Of a stretch of DNA of 64,000 nt, positions 12,704 to 23,022 are shown piece by piece. Below the pieces are notes generated by a model that saw only the letters and a list, made by a program, of their open reading frames with translations, had not been told where the DNA came from and did not search any database. Each line of letters starts with the position of its first letter. The first letter of the stretch is position 1. This stretch comes from Tenodera sinensis (taxonomy: Eukaryota > Arthropoda > Insecta > Mantodea > Mantidae): the NCBI GenBank assembly GCA_030765045.1, contig CM060962.1, positions 92,111,412-92,175,411 on the forward strand, read 5' to 3'. The position numbers and the translations under genes were made by a program.

Positions 12704-13585
12704 TTAACCTTTATTAGTATCTTCTAGTACATCTTTATGAAATTCGTTTGCAGTTTCCGGAACTTCAAAAAATTTAACTAGATTTTGAACATTCTTTTTC
12801 TTTTCTTTGCTCACTCTATTAATTTTGTGAACATTTTGAGATCGAAGCAGGAATTTGCTGCAGGACTTGCTGCGCAGTATCATCACATCCACTTCCACAG
12901 ACAAAACAGAATATATATTTTGAACCTCTACACATACCTTATGGTCCTTTGATTGCTTGGAATATGCTATGATTCACTGGGTATTCATTTTAAAAGGAAG
13001 CTTTCACTTCAGTGTTTGTTTTGCACTTTCTTTCAACTCCTTAATTTTCCAGTCTTTGAACAACACTTTCACAGAGCCGTGATCTTGTAATAACTGATGG
13101 TACTCATCAGAACTCAAGATATTCTCTTTTTTTCTTAACTCTCTTTCAACTCTGCCGAAAACTCTATCAGAAGACATATAACTGTGCCCACATATTGGGT
13201 AGATATGTGTAATGCAGGAAAATTTTTTACTCTTCTCCAGGAAAGCAATAAGCATGATCACCACACTATTCTTGTTCTGACTAGTGCAAAAGTCTGAAAA
13301 TAAACAAATGGTAGGAGCGTTCCTGGACATCCTTTCTTTCAGTTCCAACAAGGCATATTGCAAAGCTGAGGCAACCTGGTTGCAGCCTTTAGCAGATTCA
13401 GTTTTCAACCATGTATACAAGGAAATGTCATCTTTGTTCTGGGTTTTAGATGGAATCATTATGCATAGATTATACAGCCACACCGGCCTTGCATAGAATA
13501 CCTCACTAACAGAAAGTTTAGGCAGTGGTTGATTCTGCTCCATATCAAAGCACATAGTGATTGCCTCGGCATTTTCCTCTTTCAA
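12704..13585 (-). pseudogene. DDE-like transposase relic of an unnamed insect TE family
   Basis: The 193-codon frame at 13585-13004 contains FSDFCTSQNKNSV and ICGHSYMSSDRVFGRVE. I recognise these as the forms FCDxCxxQNKN and GHSYMxxDR found in a large group of insect TE-derived proteins with an RNase H-like fold, including acidic residues that could serve catalysis. A second frame at 12904-12704 fits the C-terminal tail (KKNVQNLVKFFEVPETANEF). The two are separated by a frameshift and stops. The N-terminal half is absent. It lies where LINE family 1 copy A stops, so it may be inserted into that LINE. I cannot give the family a name with confidence. Confidence 0.6.
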
Positions 13586-13613
13586 TACCTAATAAAACCT
13601 TTTTGAATGCAGC

Positions 13614-14260
13614 TTGTGCAGTCTGGAGCAGCAGGAAATAGAGAGCCGCAGGTGGAAGATCAAGCAATATTTGTCGGTGGATGTCATCAGGACCAAGAGA
13701 GGAGTCCTTTGCGAGAGGCAAAGCATGCGCCAGCTCCGCCTCTGTGAAAGGGGTGTTTTATGGTTCGCTACAGTTACTGTTACAATCGAGAACTATCCCC
13801 TATGCAGATTCCTTGATGGGTAAGAAAGGCAATATCGTAACTTTGGGTTTGGCTATCAGCAGCGAAAAAGTCGGCAAGGGCATCGGTGATGTCCTGCTCA
13901 AAGGTATAAGTGGAGCCCTGTACAGCAAGACCAGGAATGATTGTCCTGCGACACTTGCTATACATATGCCTAACAATCCAAACCCTTTGTGCCAAAGTGC
14001 AACGGGAAAGGGAAGACACTTAAGTGTCATGCTCAGGCATGAGAATGTTTAAAAGCTATAAGTTCTCTTCAGTAGGATGTAAATTAAAAAGCCGCAGTTT
14101 GCACGCTTTGATGGTCAAACAGCATTCCTTGGACCACCAAGGTACAGGAACGTGTCATGGTGTAGATGAACCCTAAGGAATACTGGATTCTGCTGCAAGC
14201 AAGATAGAACATACAAAATATTCCATCATTTCATCGATGGTGGTGAAAACACTGTTGGCG
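13614..14260 (-). pseudogene. LINE 1A ORF2, region between endonuclease and RT start
   Basis: On the minus strand VPWWSKECCLTIKACKLRLF is followed by SLSRCTLAQRVWIVRH and then TYTFEQDITDALADFF, a layout typical of the endonuclease-RT linker of I- and Jockey-type LINEs. The RT fingers begin after it (ELAH-like block, then GPDDIHRQIL). Several stop codons and frame changes show decay. The same region exists in copy B at 25680-26280. Confidence 0.7.
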
Positions 14261-14278
14261 AGATGAATGAGGGAGTGA

Positions 14279-14441
14279 TGTTGTTGCAGTGTTTAACGCC
14301 CGCTTTTACTACTACGGCACCGCAGGCGGTGACACTGATGACACATAGAATGAAGATGGAGCACTGGTGGAATGAGATGGCGGGGGAAACTGAAGCACCC
14401 GGAGAAAACCCGCCCTGACGCCGCTTCGTCCACCACGAATA
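14279..14441 (-). mobile_element. SINE family A, 5'-truncated, inside LINE 1A
   Basis: Matches the body of the SINEs at 39826-40064 and 50145-50389 (GTTTAACGCCCGCTTTTACTA ... split; then CATCTCATTCCACCAGTGCTCCA-type in the other strand) but lacks the tRNA-like head. The flanks AATGAGGGAGTGA (14266-14278) and AATGAGAGAGTGA (14442-14454) form a 13-bp duplication with one mismatch. The family-1 LINE sequence is continuous across the insertion when compared with copy B near 26245-26290. Confidence 0.85.
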
Positions 14442-14576
14442 AATGAGAGAGTGAAATTTCCCCCAATCAGCCCTAGAAATAATCCAGTAAGGATGTTGTG
14501 TTGGCACAGTATGGGGACAGTAGAGGTGAATATTGGGGTAATAACACTGCCACATAGGTCAGAAAGCATCGACCAA

Positions 14577-15014
14577 TCAAGCAGCAGAGCTAATGCCGGG
14601 CTGCAGAAAGAAATGTTTTAAGACTGAGTGTGTGCCGTAGGTAGAGGATAAGAATGTAGGGACACCAGTGTTTAACAAAAGCAAGCCAGACATATCACTA
14701 ACATCTGCTATAAGCCACCCACGAGCATCATCAGTGTTGGAGCCCCATAGAGTGTGTTTGGCATTCAGATCGCCTAGGAAGAGGAGCGGTGGTGAAAACT
14801 GTGCCAAAAGACCCTAAAGATTGTTTTCTTGTATGACACTGACCGGTGACAGACAATGCAAATAGAGAAACACAGGCCCTGCAGCTGTGCATGTACCGCT
14901 ACAGCTTGTAAGTGTGGCAGAGATATATGCCACTAGCATAGCAACACCACCACTTGCTTGCCTATCATCTGCAGAATCAGGTCTAAATGCCGAAAAATCA
15001 TGTACATGTAAACT
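14577..15014 (-). pseudogene. LINE 1A endonuclease, C-terminal part
   Basis: Minus-strand frames give HDFSAFRPDSADD, GGVAMLV, LFLGDLNAKHTLWGSN, ARGWLI and LLLLNTGVPTFLSSTYGT. These are the usual blocks of the APE-type endonuclease that nicks target DNA for LINE insertion, with GDLNAKH carrying catalytic Asp and Asn. One stop or frameshift lies near 14810. The first part of the domain, with a CLQETHLQP block, lies at 17250-17290 on the far side of the hAT element. Confidence 0.85.
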
Positions 15015-15022
15015 GTGATTAG
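15015..15022. repeat. Left target-site duplication of the CGGBP1-like hAT
   Basis: GTGATTAG, repeated exactly at 17242-17249. Confidence 0.95.
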
Positions 15023-17241
15023 TAGGGCTAGGAAGTTCATGCATTTGCATGTTTTTTCATAGGGGTTAAAAATGTATGCTTTTACATTATGTGCATGAAT
15101 TATGGAATTTTCAGTTATTTGGACATGATTTTATGGTGCATATAACTGCATATTTTCTTGATTTTGATAAATGCATAATATTTCAATGTTATAGCCCCTA
15201 TAGTGCATATTCTAATGATTTTTATGGGTTTTTATTATTTTTTTCCATCTGGATAATATTTTCATATTGGTAGTATTGCACATGATGATGCACCTCTCGA
15301 GATGGTGAGAACTAATGCTGGGTCATGTTGTCATGCAGTGAATCCCCTGTTTCCATTCTTTCATTATATGTATGTGAGTAGAGAATAATCAGTGCGTTAT
15401 CTGAGAGGTGTATATTAACAAATATAAAGTGCAGGTCAACGTTTTGAGCAGCACGATTATGGCAACGCTTGCCTGCCCACCAGCAGTTGTATCATAGTCT
15501 TCAAACGTAACTGTTGTGAACTGGTTACCCCCAAATTAAATTAGGCGTATAAAATGTTAAAAAGCTCTTCAAATCCCGAAAATAAAACCAACTTCGAGTG
15601 CTAGATTAATTAATATACACAAAGAGTTTTCAGGTGATTTAATGTCTACAGATAATAGGGTATTGTTTTGTGGAGCATGTGAGAAAAATGTAGGGAGTGA
15701 GAAAAGATTTCAAATAGTTCAGCACATAAACAGTAAAACAAAAGGAGAATTTAATAAGAAAACTCGCGGACAAAGAACCTGTTCAAAAACAGCTAGTAGA
15801 GTGTTTAGGAAGTAGGGTTACTGAATTTTCCTATGACTTGTGCCAAGCATTTTTAGCTGCTGATATTCCCTTGTTCAAAATTAATAATCCGACATTTAAA
15901 AACTTTCTTGCCAAGTACACCCGACAACATGTGCCTGAAGAAAGCACACTGCGTAAGACTTATCTAGGACACTGTTACAATAACGTATTGTCAAATATAC
16001 AAAATGAATTAGCGGATCAGTTTGAGTGGTTGTCTGTTGATGAAACCCCTGATTCTGAGCGCCGTTCTATTGCTAATATAATTGTGGGTGCTTTAAATAA
16101 TGAACAAAAGACTACACCTTATCTTCTTAATGTGTGCGAATTGTCGGCCACTGACAATGTAACTGTGACCCAGTTTGTGATGGACTCTTTGAAATTACTA
16201 TGGCCGTGTGGAATCAAATACGACCGGTTACTTTTATTTGTTACTGACGCGGATCCTTATATGGTAAAATCAGGACAAACTCTGAAAGGCATTTTTCCTA
16301 ACTTAATAACTTCTTTGGCACACGCTCTACATCGCATTTCTGAGACAATACGTGATTCTTTCCCATTGGTAGATAGATTTGTGTCCAGTACAAAGAGAAT
16401 TTTTGTTAAATCTCCTAAGAGTTAAGTTGTTTAGATCAACAGCATCTAATATCCGACTTCCTCCTGCACCAGTGTTAACTCAATGGGGAACATGCGTCCA
16501 TGCAGTTTTGTATTATGCTGAGTACATAAAAATAGTCAAAGAAGTTAATGCATTGGACTCGAAAGATGCTTCATCAATAGAAACTTTGCAAAATATTCAT
16601 TCAGGCACTGAGTTATAAGAGGATCTTAGTTTCATATCTGCCCATTTTTCTTTCTTACCAACACCCATAACGTCATTGGAAGCTGTAGGATCTCCTCTGC
16701 ATGAATTACTTACTGTCTTTGAAAAAACAATATGTGATCTAAGTTCGGTTCCTGGTAGCATAGGAATAAATGTGAAAGAAAAAGTGAATTATGTAATTTC
16801 AAAAAATTCTGGTTATGAACAGATGTGCGATATTCGAGACATCCTAGAAAGAAAACCATCTGTCACACCAAGAGAGCTGACTCTCTCTGCGAAACAGTTA
16901 TTTAAATATGCCCCTATAACATCTTGTGACGTGTAAAGAAGTTTTTCACGTTACAAAAGTGTTTTGCCATACAATAGACGACGTTTTACTGTTGAAAATT
17001 TGTGTAGTGTTGGTTGTGAACTGCAATTTAGCAGTTAATACAAGCAGCGGGACCACTTCTGCTTCAACCTCTAAGGAATAAGGTAACTTTATTTATTATT
17101 TATACTAACTTGTCTTGTCTACTGCAAAGGGACATTGTTTTAATTAAATAGTGCATAATTTCTTGGCATATTTTCAAGTTTTTAAGAGCATATTTGCATG
17201 CATATTTCAGTGTTTTTTAGGGCATGAACTTCCTAGCCCTA
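15023..17241 (+). mobile_element. CGGBP1-like hAT transposon with perfect 20-bp ends
   Basis: A 2219-bp element. Its left end TAGGGCTAGGAAGTTCATGC (15023-15042) is matched exactly, inverted, at 17222-17241, and an 8-bp duplication flanks it. The ends are followed by ATGCAT/TTTGCAT-rich subterminal sequence. It carries one degraded plus-strand transposase (15590-17037). It is inserted in the endonuclease part of LINE 1A, so it is younger than that LINE copy. Confidence 0.95.
15590..17037 (+). pseudogene. CGGBP1-like hAT transposase, decayed
   Basis: The frame opens with a BED-type zinc finger (FCGACEKNV ... FQIVQHI). The DLCQAFLAADIPLFKINN block and the RNase H-like core follow, with WLSVDETPDSE, LFVTDADPYMVK and HALHRISETI. 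Next come LPPAPVLTQWGTC and the C-terminal KYAPITSCDV, a stop, then RSFSRYKS. That stop replaces the glutamate of the usual DVERSFS motif. Other breaks are a stop near 15814 and frame changes near 16400 and 16615. The family is the hAT lineage from which vertebrate CGG repeat-binding protein 1 derives. Two more relics are at 30240-31300 and 45616-46500. Confidence 0.9.
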
Positions 17242-17249
17242 GTGATTAG
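17242..17249. repeat. Right target-site duplication of the CGGBP1-like hAT
   Basis: GTGATTAG, identical to 15015-15022. Removing the hAT and one copy restores an open endonuclease frame across the join. Confidence 0.95.
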
Positions 17250-17340
17250 GCTGCAAATGGGTTTCTTGTAGACAGACAAAGGAAGGCAACTGCTGAGAAA
17301 CTAAGTGCTGTATGTCCAGAACCATGGACCAGAGCCCATT
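17250..17340 (-). pseudogene. LINE 1A endonuclease, N-terminal part
   Basis: On the minus strand the sequence reads VCLQETHLQPN just before the hAT insertion. QET is the conserved catalytic-glutamate block of LINE endonucleases. Sequence upstream is decayed. Confidence 0.75.
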
Positions 17341-17697
17341 AATATTTCAGTGGATTATTTGCATGCTAAAAAAGAATTAGTTGTTGGTCTTAATTTTCTT
17401 TTTCACCTCTGCATACTTTGGACCAAGGATGCAAGGTGCTCCTTCCTCTGGCAACTCCTCCAATGTGTGGGAGTCTGAATAACCCCTGCAGCTCGCAGAG
17501 CAGGAGCACGACTTTACAGAGGATGCGCAGCTGCTCAACAGGCAATGTAGTGGTGCTAGTGCTGTAAGACGGCTGCAGACCTGGTATCTGGACAGTAGAA
17601 GAGGTAGTCTGTGGTTGGACTGTAGGTGGTGTAGTAACATGCTTGTTGCATGACGGCGTTCTATTTGAGAACAGCCTGATGGACAGGTGTAGAAAAC

Positions 17698-17895
17698 TTG
17701 GTGGTGGTGGTGGTGGCGGCGGCGGCGGCTGCGGCGGTCGTCGTCGTGGTGGCGGCGGTGGCGGTGGTGGTCGTGGTGGTGGTGGTGGTCGTGGTGGCGG
17801 TGGTGGTGGTGGTGGCGGTGGTGGCGGCGGCAGCAGTGGCGGCAGCAGTGGCGGCGGCAGTAGTGGTTGCGGTGGCAGTGGTGGCATTGGTGGTT
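17698..17895. repeat. (GGT/GGC)n trinucleotide microsatellite
   Basis: About 200 bases of imperfect GGN repeats on the plus strand, read as polyproline in the LINE ORF1 direction and as polyglycine in the other. It lies within the LINE 1A ORF1 relic. Confidence 0.95.
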
Positions 17896-18256
17896 GTGTG
17901 AAGTTCCTGGTACCGCTTTTGTGCATCTACAAAAGTCAGGTACTCCTTATCCCAAAGCTCCTGGATTGCCTTCTCCTCTAATAAGCAGGGACAATTGCAC
18001 GAGTTCGACAGGTGTGCACCTCTACAGTTAACACAGGTAGGGTCCTGGTCGCAAAGAGAGTTGTCATGAGCATCTCGACCACAGCAAGGACAGACTGGTA
18101 AACCAGTACAACGTTGCTGTGTGTGCCTGAACTTCTGGCATCAAAAACAATGCATGGGATTGGGTACATAGGGACGAACAGTTGCTTGTTCATATCCACA
18201 TAGAATCTACTGTGGTAGTGAGGTACATTGAAATGTGAGAAAGACTGTGCAAAGAG

Positions 18257-18487
18257 GAAAAAAAAATGTTACGTTATTCAACGATGTTGTCAATTGCTAG
18301 GATCACATCAGTGTCCCCGGTGTGCCGGAATTTTGTCCCATAGGAGTTCTTTTACATGCCAGTAAATCTACTGACATGGAACTGTCATTTTTAAGCACGC
18401 TTAAAAACCATTGGTCTGGGTCGGACTTGAACCTGCGACCTCAGGATCAGTATGACAGCATCTAACCAACTGAGCCACCCAGACCGA
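18257..18487 (-). mobile_element. SINE family B, near full length, inside LINE 1A
   Basis: Read on the minus strand it starts with a tRNA-like head (GGTCTGGGTGGCTCAGTTGG, then a B box GGTTCAAGTCCGACCCAGA) and has a body with ACAGTTCCATGTCAGTAGAT and GGCATGTAAAAGAACTCC-type blocks. It ends in a short A-rich tail (plus-strand As would be Ts; the T/A run lies at 18257-18265). Other copies are at 24718-24844, 29480-29696 and 59588-59803. Confidence 0.9.
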
Positions 18488-18547
18488 TGTGTGTGGAGAT
18501 GGTTGGTTGTCCCTCTTCCCTATTAACCTGAATGCAGCAATAACTCA

Positions 18548-18600
18548 TTGATCCACTGTCCGATATGACAATGTTGGAGGACATTAATTAAAAAAAATGA
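18548..18600 (+). mobile_element. SINE family C, 3' tail fragment
   Basis: GTCCGATATGACAATGTTGG followed by AGGACATTAATTAAAAAAAA matches the 3' end of the SINE at 57021-57282. Confidence 0.8.
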
Positions 18601-18904
18601 TTCGACAAGCAGTGAACTATATCATTAGAAAGGCCGTCCAAACAATGTTGCAAACGCTGTTGAGAGTCTTGTGCTTCTCCAACTTTACAAGGTAAGAAAC
18701 CAGTTTAGCAGTCTGGGCATCTTCAGTGATCTCAATCAACAAGTTGCCGACCCTACAGCATGTGGTGTTTTTCACCAGACCACAAATTCTATCTAGCTCT
18801 TTTTTAATATAAAACAGGCTCATGCTTGCCATTGTTATCTTATCGCCTGTCATTCTCATAACAAAGAATCGGGGCGTTGAAGGGCTTGAGTAAAGAGGAG
18901 ACAT

Positions 18905-19460
18905 GATTATATGGTCCCCCTTCCAGAACTGTCGGCATTAGCCTGCTATTGGGGGATAAAAAAAAGACACCTACATCTTCTGGTCTGTGCCAGCCCAAAG
19001 CAACCGCTTCAGACTCGATCTCATGGGGTACTTCAGAAAAAGTTACCTTCCACCTGTCCCTATGATCTGGTATGTGACATGTTCACCAAAGGCAGGCCTG
19101 GTTTAATGCCCCTACCAACAGTATAACTGCCGGTGGCTCCCCATTTTAGGCCATGCCGCCTCAAAGGAGTCAACGTGGATTCAGGGGACTTGTGGTTAAT
19201 TATATCAGGCCTCAGACAGTGGTAACACGTCGTGTACCCCTGTACACCCCAGCGACACACGGTCACTGAAATACCCATGGGGACCCAGCCCCAAAGGAGT
19301 TACGTGGGTGTACACGACAGTGGAATGGCTCTGCACCTAGTGTCACACAAAAGGGGTAGTGAGGAGGATCCACTTAACCTGCACGCCTGAGCCTCTGAAG
19401 AGCACACAAGTTGGAAGCTGCACCAAAACCGTGGGACAGGAACCACGGAGATAGGATAGA
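18905..19460 (-). mobile_element. LINE family 1 5' UTR
   Basis: Clearly related to 29090-29475 (shared GATTCAGGGGACTTGTGGTT, GTGGCTCCCCA, CTCTGCACCTA and CTGAAACTGTGGG-type blocks). In both places it lies directly upstream of an ORF1 relic on the minus strand, so it is taken as the element's 5' UTR and internal promoter region. Confidence 0.7.
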
Positions 19461-20492
19461 TCCCTGTAGGTGAGACAGGAGTTCATAAATCTAGTACTTA
19501 ATCTGTGTAAAAACAATAAATCTAGTAGAGGAAGAGACTATAACTAAGGTAAACGTGACTCAAACCAATGGCTATGAAAGGATGATAATGGCAGTGAGCA
19601 GCTCAGGACCCCAGGTGCGCCAAACCCATACCTACCAAAGTAGGCCCCTGAGGGGGAATCCAATGTTGACAGATAGTGATAGGTTACCCATTGCATCAAA
19701 TATGTGGCCATTTTTAAGACTGGTAGTTTACTTGATTTTAGATCAAGCATTAAAATTAATTCCATTTTTGAGTATAAGACACACCAGAATTTTGGAGGCA
19801 ATTTCTCAAAGAAGAAAGTTCATCTTAAAATCTGTAAAATACAGTAGTTAAAATTCAAAAGCAAACAATAGCATATAATGCTGATGTCCAGTTTATTTTG
19901 CAAATGTTCCAACCGTATGTCACATATTTTGAGAGATATAAGGGAAAGTTAATCAATTGAGTGGTGCCACTCAGACAATTCAATTAGTGATTTCACCAGT
20001 ACATTATGACAAACTATTAGTTAAATATTTTCGTAAACAAAAGGCAAAAGTTTTGCAGACATTACAAATGTAGCTCAGTATTACATAAAGTTTACATTGA
20101 AGTTGTCACTGTACGTACAATGACAATGCATTCTTTTCATCCATAAATTACCTGTTGATTGAACATTTGTGCAGCATATGTGAGCTGAGCAGGAGCTTGA
20201 CAGGTTGCTGATCAGTCAGGTAATAAGAATGCATTACTGTCAAAGGCATGCATGCAACAACTATGGATTCTGTGGAAACTTACATGCCTTTTCACGTGCA
20301 TTTACTGATCTGATTATGTGAGCACTGCATTTGGCAAAGTGTCCAGTAGCGTTATACATAGTGATTCTGTAAGGATTTAATCATTTTAACACAAGAATCC
20401 AAGAGAACTGCCATACAATTATTAGCTTCTCTAAGTCATTGCACTCGTGACATAACTCTGTAGGTGCTAGACTTGGTGAAGGACCAGGACTG
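19461..20492. other. No gene seen
   Basis: Moderately AT-rich DNA. 19540-19680 may be further LINE family 1 leader. Nothing else is recognisable. Confidence 0.45.
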
Positions 20493-20496
20493 TTAA

Positions 20497-21521
20497 CCTC
20501 TTGAGGGATATCGACGTGAAATCACGTCCATTTAAAATGACGGATGAGTGATATGGGCGTGTGTACACGTCCTGTGTGTTTAAGCATTTAACCCTTATTT
20601 ATCCCTTATCCAACTCAACTTATTATAATTTTCCCTTTATGAAACATTTTAGTAAGGTCTATATACTTTATTGGCTTAGCTTAATATGTTCGTTCTGCAG
20701 TGATTTACCTCAAAACAGGGATAAACACACAAGGGTACGTACATCTCCACATTCGCAAATTCCCTTCTTGCGGCACACGAAACACTTTCGAAATGGGCGG
20801 GACTTCTTTGCTGTTGGTGGTATCCTTTTAGGATAATGTTTTCCTTGAAGTCTGAGGGGTGCAGGGGTTTTGGATTTTCAACCCCCAACGTGATATTGTT
20901 CAATTAGGCTGCGAGCTATTTATAGTCGGTAGTCAAGGTCGGTCATTGTCCTGTGTGGGTTTAGAGAGCTGTCCAAATCCCCAAACAATTGTATATGGTT
21001 ATATCCAGTTGGTGCAAAAATATCTTTTTATACCACTTCTCCCTTCAGCTACAAGCAGGAAAGAGTACGTATGTATTTCAACAAAGAAAGACACGGACTC
21101 TACTCAGTTACGAAACTCGCGTAAGCAAAAGTTGCAATGTTGATCTATTCTGATGACTCAAGAGACCACGCATACAGTAGTGCATTATTACACAGTATGC
21201 TGACGCATAAGCCACACATACAATGGGTGTTTCTTTACTATTTCCTTCCGAGAACTTATATTAGATGCGTTCGACAGAGCAAAGTTGACTTTTCACCACA
21301 GTGAAACAAAATTGTGCCATTTCAACATTTTGTAAATACAACTCAACTTTGCTGATGACGTACATTTATACTGCATATAACGAGTTTTATACCAGTGTTT
21401 GTTTCATTAAAATAACTTAATATTTACACAAAATACAGCTGTGTATATACAAAGCATTTAACAATTTAAATGCTAGCAGTTCTCGGGTTGCGGACGTTTT
21501 AAATGGCCATCGCTCAAGAGG
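20497..21521 (-). mobile_element. piggyBac-type element, internally deleted
   Basis: Both ends are bounded by TTAA (20493-20496 and 21522-21525), the piggyBac target. The left end CCTCTTGAGGGAT and the inverse of the right end CCTCTTGAGCGAT match at 12 of 13 bases. Length is 1025 bp, too short for a full transposase. On the minus strand 20860-20680 shows a relic of the C-terminal cysteine-rich domain in two frames (RKCFVCRKKGIC and MYVPLCVYPCFEVNHC). The rest of the gene is absent or decayed, so it is non-autonomous. Confidence 0.9.
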
Positions 21522-21789
21522 TTAACCACCTGGTTGGTATCCGTAGATGAATATTGAAGTGCTAAGCACTAGAGTGAATAGATACAACCAATTTGGGACT
21601 TTAAATCAAAACAAGATTGTATCTAGTACAAATCTAATCCGGGGACTCAAACTTATTAGAGGCTAAGGAGGGAATGGTTAGAAAAACAAGGAGATACCTG
21701 TACAATAAACCTCAAGTTTTGGTGCAGACAGGTAAGAGTTAGGTCCCTCCTATTCATCTCCCTGATTAATATTTAATATAATCTGAACT

Positions 21790-22830
21790 AATCTAATCCA
21801 TAGATGGCTCTGCAGAATTGTCCAAGGATAAGGCACCAAACTGACTGTGCACAGCAAGGGATGGTCGGAATTTGGAAAGTTCCCAACGCTGAAAAGATTT
21901 CTGAGTATTCGAACATTGACAGGGGAGACCTGGAAAGGTCCATAGGAGTTGGAAGGGATGATACCTGAAAAGGAAAGAGGGTTTGGATAGAAGAACATTC
22001 ATTTCATCTAGCACGGGCATTGCAGGTACAATGACAAGTACAATTCAGCATTAATGAGACAGGGGTAGTAAGAGTTGCAGACTCAAGAACCTGATTAAAG
22101 TCTGCAGGCTAACTTAGTGGGAATAACAGCCAAAGTTTCCTTTGCCTCTCAATAGCCAATTTTATTTTTAACTCAAAGTTCTTGAATGGCATACTCTTCC
22201 TTATACACAGTGCAGCTATGAGAGTATGTAGGATAGACAGTATCACAGTTCACACATTTGCAAATGGAGGTACAAGGAGAACTATCGAGGGCATAAAGGC
22301 TGCTGCTTACAGGTTAATGCTGTATGTCTGAACCCTTGACAGGAGGAACAATTATGTAAAGTGTTGCACATATATTGGCAAACATGCAGTATCTTATAGC
22401 CAGCTTTAAGACTGTTAGTCAGCTGCCTCAACTTAAAGTTAAAAAGACATCCTTGTAGGTACCTGTGCTGTATCATCTCGCCGCACGAGCTGCTAACTGC
22501 ATTGACTCCTTGGCTAGAAAGAGAGCCCACAACTTTCTCTTCAGAAAGGCCATCTAACGCAGAGGAAGTAACAACACCTCAGCAGACATTTAAAGTAGCA
22601 TGTGGTTCAACAATAACTTCATGGGTTCCAAAGTGGTGAACCTGTAGTAAATGAAGGGACTGAATCATCCTTAGTCTGCATAACAAAGGTCCATTACGTT
22701 GCCACGTACAGTTCTGTACTGGGCCAGCAATTTTCTCCAGAGTGGCCGGAACTACAAAGGGATTCAAAGAGCTTAGAGGTAGCTGTTCAGGTGTAGCTGA
22801 GCGCATGATCAAACAAGGTGTCACACTTTC
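21790..22830 (-). pseudogene. LINE family 1 ORF1, copy B2
   Basis: On the minus strand the frame contains SLNPFVVPATLEKIAGPVQN, NGPLLC, GTHEVIVEPHATLNV and RGVVTSS-like blocks. Knuckles follow as SCQGFRHTALTCKQQPLCPRC, CKCVNC ... YPTYSHSCTVYKEEYAIQEL. This matches the ORF1 N-domain, CCHC knuckles and C-terminal helix seen in copies A and C. It lies 3' of the ORF2 part of copy B on the same strand, so it belongs to a separate insertion. Stops at several places show decay. Confidence 0.75.
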
Positions 22831-22858
22831 TCATACAGTAGTATTTCCTTTCATGACA

Positions 22859-23022
22859 AGTGGGTGGGTGGGTGGGTGGGTGGGTGGGTGGGTGGGTGAG
22901 TGAGTGAGTGAGTGAGTGAGTGAGTGAGTGAGTGAGTGAGTGAGGTGAGTGAGGTGAGTGAGTGAGTGAGTGAGAGAGTGAGTGAGAGAGTGAGAGAGCG
23001 AGCGAGCGTGAGTGAGTGAGGA
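22859..23022. repeat. (TGGG)n/(TGAG)n microsatellite
   Basis: About 160 bases of GGGT units passing into GAGT and then GAGA/GAGC units. It abuts the presumed 3' end of LINE family 1 copy B on the minus strand, so it may have grown from that element's simple-repeat tail. Confidence 0.95.

Larger units (their letters stand above)
17390..18904 (-). pseudogene. LINE 1A ORF1 (gag-like) with proline expansion
   Basis: The N-terminal part at 18904-18617 reads RFFVMRMTGDKI, ELDRICGLVKNTTCCRVGNL and LIEITEDAQTAKLV, the RNA-binding N-domain seen in I/Jockey-like ORF1 proteins. After a SINE insertion, CCHC-type knuckles lie at about 18150-18000 (CPCCGRDAHD, CDQDPTCVNCRGAHLSNSC). A run of proline codons follows, encoded by a (GGN)n repeat on the plus strand. 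Frameshifts and two SINE insertions break it. ORF1 packages the LINE RNA. A (CCN)n run of this length is not seen in the other family-1 copies. Confidence 0.8.
13600..19460 (-). mobile_element. LINE family 1, copy A (I-like clade), 3' truncated and heavily nested
   Basis: Read on the minus strand this copy runs 5' UTR (19460-18905), ORF1 (18904-17390), apurinic-type endonuclease (17300-17250 and 15014-14577), linker (14560-13780) and the start of RT (SLGPDDIHRQIL near 13690). It then stops at about 13600, where another element begins. It holds a SINE (14279-14441), a hAT element (15023-17241), a (GGN)n expansion (17698-17895), a second SINE (18257-18487) and a SINE tail (18548-18600). Copies B and C share the same parts. 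ORF1 zinc knuckles, endonuclease and RNase H (in copy B) together suggest the I/Jockey-like part of the LINE tree. Confidence 0.85.

Noticed and set aside
17643..17981. Glycine-rich (plus) and proline-rich (minus) ORFs
   Set aside because: They are translations of a GGN microsatellite; only the minus-strand reading has context, as part of a LINE ORF1 relic.
19555..19851. Plus-strand 98-codon frame
   Set aside because: No motif and no context; likely chance in the LINE family 1 leader flank.
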